Shown here piece by piece: positions 17,266 to 21,906 of a DNA stretch of 21,906 nucleotides (position 1 is its first letter; every line of letters begins with the position of its first letter). Source of the stretch: Gracilariopsis chorda (Eukaryota > Rhodophyta > Florideophyceae > Gracilariales > Gracilariaceae). The stretch is from contig NBIV01000527.1 of NCBI GenBank assembly GCA_003194525.1, positions 1 through 21,906 on the forward strand, read 5' to 3'. A program made the translations under genes and the position numbers. A model generated the notes under the pieces. That model ran no database searches and had not been told where the DNA came from. It saw only the letters and a program-made list of their open reading frames with translations.

Positions 17266-18040
17266 AAGAGTTTACTGCAAACCATGCGAGTGGATACGCA
17301 TCAACGTGTTCAGCTTGGGCCAAAATTGAAGTATCTCAGCGACTGAGCCCTCCAATGGAATCGGCACTAGCCAGGTGTAACTCGGGGCAATTCCTTCCTG
17401 CCTTACAGACGAAAGTGAGGTTTGGGGCCTGAGATAGCTAGGAAATATATTAGTAACATCGGGTCAATCACCAAGAACAATATGAATGCACACAAGGGAT
17501 AATGATTTCCCCTAATAACGGACAAATCTGCACACACAGGTCCGAATAACAGTCCATACAAACGGAGAAAACAATGATATTTGTATATAAAGAACAACAG
17601 TAAAAAGGGTACCGTATACGACGGTAAGAACTCCTCGGTTGTCAAGAGGGATAACTTGTCCGAGATTGAGGGTGGGACAATACACAGTTGTAGTCGTACC
17701 TGCCCCTCAACGGAACGCAAGTCAGATCCAGACTCTCTTGTTCCCTTTACTCCGTGTGGTCGCGGCTTTGGCCATGACTTATGTACGGTCACTTGAATTT
17801 CACGATATTCTATCTGTTCGGGTACGCCGGCAACTACTGCCCACGTGTCTTATCTGGCTTTCTTTGGAACTTAGGCCTTTCGTCTCTGTAGCAAAACTTC
17901 GCCTGTGCAACAAACTGCACCCTTCATAGGGCAACTTCTGAAGTACAGCGCTAGCCATACTCCTACTCATAAATAAGTCATTAGATTAGAAACCACCGAT
18001 ATACGAAAACAGATTCGATTCTCTCCACTACAGTGAGCAT
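17266..18040. other. Unrelated insertion inside the copia RT
   Basis: RT similarity ends near 18040 and resumes near 17265, where only a short gap (roughly 20 codons between the YVDD region and the FKEEM block) is expected. The interval is rather A/T-rich, without a convincing gene; the 129-residue minus frame 17403-17792 has a hydrophobic centre but no motif. Ends and target duplication could not be defined. It may be a small non-autonomous transposon or solo LTR. Confidence 0.5.
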
Positions 18041-18513
18041 TGAACTACGAACATCAGCACATATTCGACTACAACTACGATTACAAATAACCCAATACTC
18101 GACTTGTTGATTTAAAAACGGCTGTCAGTTCTTGACTGCCGAAACTTCAGCCTTATCAGCTGAGAATCGAATAGCGATCCCCAGATTTGTCAGTCTTGTT
18201 TTGCACCTTACATTGACCCCAGTAGTAGGCAGACCTTTCTGTTTTGATATAACGATCCTGACGAATTGGTAGGCTGTTCAATGGCTAATGGTTCGTCCAG
18301 GTCTCCGTATAAGTAAGCGTTAGTTACATCCAAGTTTTCCATTATCAGACTTTGTGCATCCTCTTTCCCCAGCCCAAGTCTGATTGTTTCAAGCCGTGCT
18401 ATGAGGGCGTACAAGGTTTCGGGATCATAACCCAAGTACGGCTCTTGTTTGTCTTCTTGAACCAAACATCGAGCCTTTGGCAGCACCTTCAATGGCTTAC
18501 TGCTTATATGCAT
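18041..18513 (-). pseudogene. Copia reverse transcriptase, N-terminal part with lost YVDD
   Basis: The minus strand reads LYALIARLETIRLGLGKED, NLDVTNAYLYGDLDEP, then KVCLLLGSM, stop, GAKQD, stop, QIWG. These match the copia RT blocks ...R.E..R.L.A, QMDV..AFL.G.L.E.IYM.QP and V..L..SLYGLKQA.R.W. Further on, FVIVVVVEYVLM occupies the place of the catalytic YVDD box, with the two aspartates replaced by Glu-Tyr (about 18056-18062). The fragment is inactive. Confidence 0.85.
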
Positions 18514-19079
18514 CGCGGTGAATGTTCATAGGAATGGCAGTGGTTACATATCAGGTTTCCGGTCCACCAGCTTCTACGTCATTCTGCTGGTTACAGCCCC
18601 GTACTCCCTATCGATTGCATCGGTCCAGTCTAGAATGCTGCATGCTTCGCTAAAGGTCTTTGAACCCTGAGGCCTTGTTCCTCATTGTTATACGTGGTCT
18701 TTGAAACCAAGCACTGAGCTAGAGATGCGTCCATTTGTTCCTTGCCGTTAACTCGCATTTCTCTCTTGGCTTTTTTTCTTCGAAATGATGAGAACTCAAT
18801 GAGTTGATTGATTGAAGGGAGCCTGTCTTTCGTGCTCTTGAAGTCCTGTTGTCTACATTTCACTACATTGCGTAACAAAGGAATGTAGATCCAGCACATA
18901 GTGCATAGACTTTGAATTCTGACACAGAGTATCCGGGAAATGTGCAAAGCAGAAGATTTTTGTTGGGAACAGTTTCTCGCCTGTAGAAGAAGGCATGTGC
19001 CTTTTGTTCAAACTTCAGAAGTCACGAGACGTCTGGCTTTCCTTTGAACCATAGGGAGTAGAGGATCCCCATACCTATA
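18514..19079 (-). pseudogene. Decayed integrase-RT connector of the copia element
   Basis: Between the integrase and RT blocks there should be the variable integrase C-terminus and RT start. Only weak traces are visible (around 18600-18690, a stretch resembling the ...W..AI..E... start of copia RT). The minus frame 18630-18947 is not recognisable as a domain. Confidence 0.45.
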
Positions 19080-19863
19080 CATAAGTTTAGTATGCGGTTA
19101 CGTATCCAATTTGCGTGGTATATTGCCTCTCCCAATAGCTCTTGGGGAAGTCATGAAGCATGCAGAAAGGTACTTGGAGTTTTCTGAAGGTATTGGATAA
19201 TCTTTTCTGCTGCTTCGTTCGAATGTTGGGCGTATGGTGGAGTGTACTCGAGGATGATTCCAGTTTCTGACGCATTCGTGATGAAGTTGTCAGATCGGTT
19301 TTTCTTCCGCCCTGTCAAGGCGAACGCGGTAGAGTCTTTAGCCTGGTAGTTCGTTTTCCGCGCGTGCCTTGTAGCATCTTATCGAAGAAAAGAACTGTAG
19401 TTTCTTATCCATGAGGTAGATAGTTGACCATCTGGTTTGGTGGTCAAGGGTAACTTGCATATACCTCGAGCCTTGTAATGAAGGTGAGGTCATGGGACCA
19501 GTGAGATCTGCATTCAGCAGTTCGAGGAGCGTCGTGGCCGTTGAAAATGATAGTTCCACGGCAGCACGCTTTGCCCCAGGTTCAATGCGGTCTGTCCTAC
19601 CAGTCGTTGGTGGTGATACCTGGGGAAGGAATTGTATTTCGTGCCTTTGGCAGAGGTGTAAGGCTCGAGATCCGGTATAGCCAGTCCCTTTGTTGTGACT
19701 GGTAGAGTACGTCACCAGAGTTCGGGGTTTTAGTGATGAAGCACGTAGACTCTGAGTTGTTCGAGAATTTTACTCGAGCATGCTGTGCAAGGCCTGAGAG
19801 GGGAATGAGATTAGAATTGAAGGATGGCGTGTATTTTGCGGGAAAACTTAGTCCATCTCCCAT
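19080..19863 (-). pseudogene. Copia GAG-pre-integrase and integrase
   Basis: From the right on the minus strand: FNSNLIPLSGLAQHARVKF and GDVLYQSQQRDWLYRI match GAG-pre-integrase (N-L-S-L-A...G..V.F). Then TLLELLNADLTGPMTSPSL gives the first catalytic Asp region of the integrase core. After a frame change, SDNFITNASETGIILEYTPP and EAAEKIIQYLQK give the second Asp and the Glu region, with fewer residues between them than the usual 35, so a short deletion is likely. LPQELLGEAIYHANWIRNR follows. No intact catalytic domain remains. Confidence 0.85.
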
Positions 19864-19900
19864 TGGGAGTGTTATTGCTCGCCATCTCTCAATCCTGGAC

Positions 19901-20566
19901 TGACGGTTGCATGTACGAGCTATTTGGCCTCTATTGTTGTGATAATCCTAAATAATAATTTGTCGTTGTTGAATATATGCGCTTCACCGCAACCCAGCCA
20001 TTTACTGACTTTACTATCAAAGCAGGAATACAAAGCCTTAGGAATTGTACGAGAATGGCCGTTGGGCGAGCTGGATGACCACTAACTGCAGATACGGGGT
20101 AGGGCGGCATACCGAATGAAAGCTGGCCATACTGTTCCACGTGGCTTAGCTGTGTGCCAGGGCAGCAGATACTAGTGGATAGTGCGAGGCCAAAGCACTG
20201 TGGCCATAGGTTTTTTGGGGTAGATGGTTTTATTTTATTTTTCAGGATAATTACCAGAGGTCAGAGCGCCTCGCCAGCCATATAGCGTTGCTCGAGTGCC
20301 ACCGATCTACGAGAAGTAAAGACAAGCAACATTCCTGTCTTCTGACCGCCCCATTCACCCAGTAGGGTACCAAGGGCCTCCAATCCATCGCTACCACTCT
20401 CCCGAACTGCAGCGACTTGAGAAAGCATTCGCCCATTGCACCACGCCGCAAGTTGTTGTCCGCGTCACCAATAGATCTCACTGGAATGTCTCCTAGTGGC
20501 TGGTTCTCTGCCATATCCAAATCCAGTGGCCTACTTCATTTGGCCAAACACCGTAGTATTCTACCA
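19901..20566. other. Presumed LTR region of the second Ty3/gypsy element
   Basis: No gene is supported; the minus frame 20251-20520 has no motif. Because a primer-binding-site-like sequence follows at 20571, an LTR probably ends at CTACCA (20566). Its start was not identified. A T-rich patch (about 20222-20243) could belong to its promoter or polyadenylation region. Confidence 0.4.
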
Positions 20567-20570
20567 AAAC

Positions 20571-20588
20571 TGGTCTCCAGAACCTAGA
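20571..20588 (+). other. Candidate primer-binding site of the second gypsy element
   Basis: TGGTCTCCAGAACCTAGA shares TGGTCTCC and, after a two-base length difference, ACCTAGA with the site at 483-502. It lies four bases after a CA and 110 bases before the gag ATG, the same layout as the first element. Confidence 0.55.
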
Positions 20589-20697
20589 CGACTACGGTAA
20601 CAGCTGCATTCCACCTCAAGGAAAGACGATAACGAATAGCACTTTTAAGCATTGTACTATTATTCGAAGAAACTGGCTCGAAAGCACTACAGACCGT

Positions 20698-21906
20698 ATG
20701 GATAAACAACACCCCAACCTCGGCAGCAACCGCACATTGCGCAGTCGTGCTACCTCATTGTACGCCAAGTCGAACAATAATAGTGACAGCAGGAGTACTC
20801 GGAGCCACTCCGGCGGACGTGAAATAGTTTTAATAGACCTTGCAGACAATCCTGAAAGGAGAACCAGGGATTATCCATCGGTTGCTCGCCTCTGCGAGAG
20901 AATAGACCCACTCAACCTTCCGAAAGGCCCAATTAATTACGCAAAACAGCGTCAGAACCTAGCCACTACCGCTTCCACTTCCCGTGTGGTGGACAACGTT
21001 GCCACTCTCCTATGGCCGCAACTGTGCTCTTGGTGTGAAGAACCAAGTGGAGAAAGTCCTTATGTATCAACTGAGTAGCATTACGGGGACGTCTTTCGAC
21101 TCTGGCGGATCTACTGGTGCCATAGGTAGTTCACTCAGAAGTCGTAGTGATTTCTATGGCCACGACCATCCAAGGGGAAATCACACGCCGAACAGGCATA
21201 TTTCATAGCCATCGGTCGGTTTCTCAAAGTGTACCATTGGGTATCCATCTGCCGGCACATACTGGACCTCATTGATCAGCTATAGAAGTAGCCCCTTTCC
21301 TGGGTACAATACAGGAAGGTCTCCTGGCCCGTTTACCCACTGGGCAAGAAAGAATCCAGATTCATAGGGACCTCGTGGGTGAAAAAAGAAATGGACAACA
21401 CGGCGGCCCGTACGCTGAAGAATATATATCTAGGACGATAAAGAGCTCTCCGAAAAGGAGTTCTTGAGTAACGAAAAACCATGGAAACGAGAGACGCAGC
21501 CGAAGGCGTACGTCGAGGGCGAACAATCGGGGGAGGCACCACTCGTGCCCTAGAGATGACCATTCGGAATCGTTGGACTCATCTGACACCGACAGAGATG
21601 AGGCGGTTGTTCGGCGCCTCAAACCATCGGTCACGACTAATAAGCATTTCTAGAATCTCAGACTTGAAAACTTACTACGTCTTGGATCTTTCCACGCGGT
21701 AGACCTCTTCGGCTGACAGGAAAATTGCCAGGTGGGCGAAAAGAATGCAGCTGATCGTCCCTTACAAATTCTTAGGAAGGTTTTCATTACAGTTCTTAGG
21801 TTCTTGAGCTAATTCCTGGCGGCTTGTGATCAGAGCGGAGTCCATGAAGGACTTACGCTTTGTTGTTTCCAGTTCTTCTAAATGCAGAAGGGCAGGTCCA
21901 AGTAGT
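20698..21906 (+). pseudogene. gag: Second Ty3/gypsy gag, frame-broken, runs off window
   Basis: The frame opens at ATG 20698 (126 residues to 21078), hydrophilic and Arg/Ser-rich with TRSHS near the start. After 21078 the reading is broken; around 21480-21650 one frame is Arg-rich then Ser/Asp-rich and leads to RRLKPSV, the order seen in the first element before its LKPTNP. At about 21718-21780 RKIARWAKRMQLIVPYKFLG aligns with GKVRECIKRMQLSLRNQYFTG of the first element. From about 21780, in another frame, FITVLRFLS, a TAA, FLAACDQSGVHEGLTL aligns with the gag core. The remainder of the element is beyond the window. The identification rests on these short matches. Confidence 0.6.

Larger units (their letters stand above)
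16545..19900 (-). mobile_element. Ty1/copia element, heavily decayed
   Basis: Read on the minus strand, the order GAG-pre-integrase, integrase, RT, RNase H is that of Ty1/copia. The pieces lie at about 19863-19600, 19600-19338, 19290-19080, 18513-18041, 17265-16866 and 16760-16545. The frame changes repeatedly and stops are frequent, so it is a relic. No LTR pair, primer-binding site or protease could be found. An unrelated stretch of about 770 bp interrupts the RT. Confidence 0.85.

Noticed and set aside
20251..20520. 89-residue minus-strand frame
   Set aside because: No motif or promoter, and it lies where the LTR of the second gypsy element is expected.

Overview
The window is eukaryotic, TE-rich nuclear DNA. 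Two LTR-retrotransposon classes and at least three element copies surround a short island of intronless, TATA-box genes. I cannot place the host from sequence alone. A compact, intron-poor genome with TE islands would suit a red alga, but that is inference and weak.

Left part (1-9416): one nearly complete Ty3/gypsy chromovirus on the + strand. In order it has the 3' 479 bp of the 5' LTR (cut by the window edge), a primer-binding site matching a tRNA that looks like tRNA-Tyr, gag with a CCHC knuckle, an aspartic protease, reverse transcriptase, RNase H, an HHCC/DDE integrase with a GPY/F module, a linker of about 470 codons, a C-terminal chromodomain, a polypurine tract and a full 825-bp 3' LTR. 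Several one-base frame breaks and five in-frame stops interrupt it. Its most striking property is a dense carpet of very short perfect stem-loops (4-8 bp arms, 1-6 nt loops) through LTR, leader, gag, pol, linker and tail alike. The rest of the window does not look like this by eye.

Middle part (9417-about 16400): host-like sequence with three plausible single-exon genes. Genes A (10243-11004, minus) and B (13977-14594, plus) are divergent paralogs. They share an ungapped module of about 56 residues (DG...F..WAK.H..VQ.D...PE...G...FDL.EW) and a basic C-terminus ending in a cysteine cluster; I recognise no known family. Between them, gene C (12647-13300, plus) encodes a secreted, very lysine/arginine-rich protein with eight cysteines and a repeated Cys-Trp-Cys helical pattern. 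Each gene has a TATA-like box at a sensible distance. The rest of this part shows no gene I can support.

Right part (about 16545-21906): a heavily decayed Ty1/copia element on the minus strand. RNase H, two separated RT pieces, integrase and GAG-pre-integrase are recognisable; the RT is interrupted by about 770 bp of unrelated sequence and its YVDD box is lost. Beyond it, on the + strand, a second, divergent Ty3/gypsy-type element begins, with a related primer-binding site and a broken gag, and runs off the window end.
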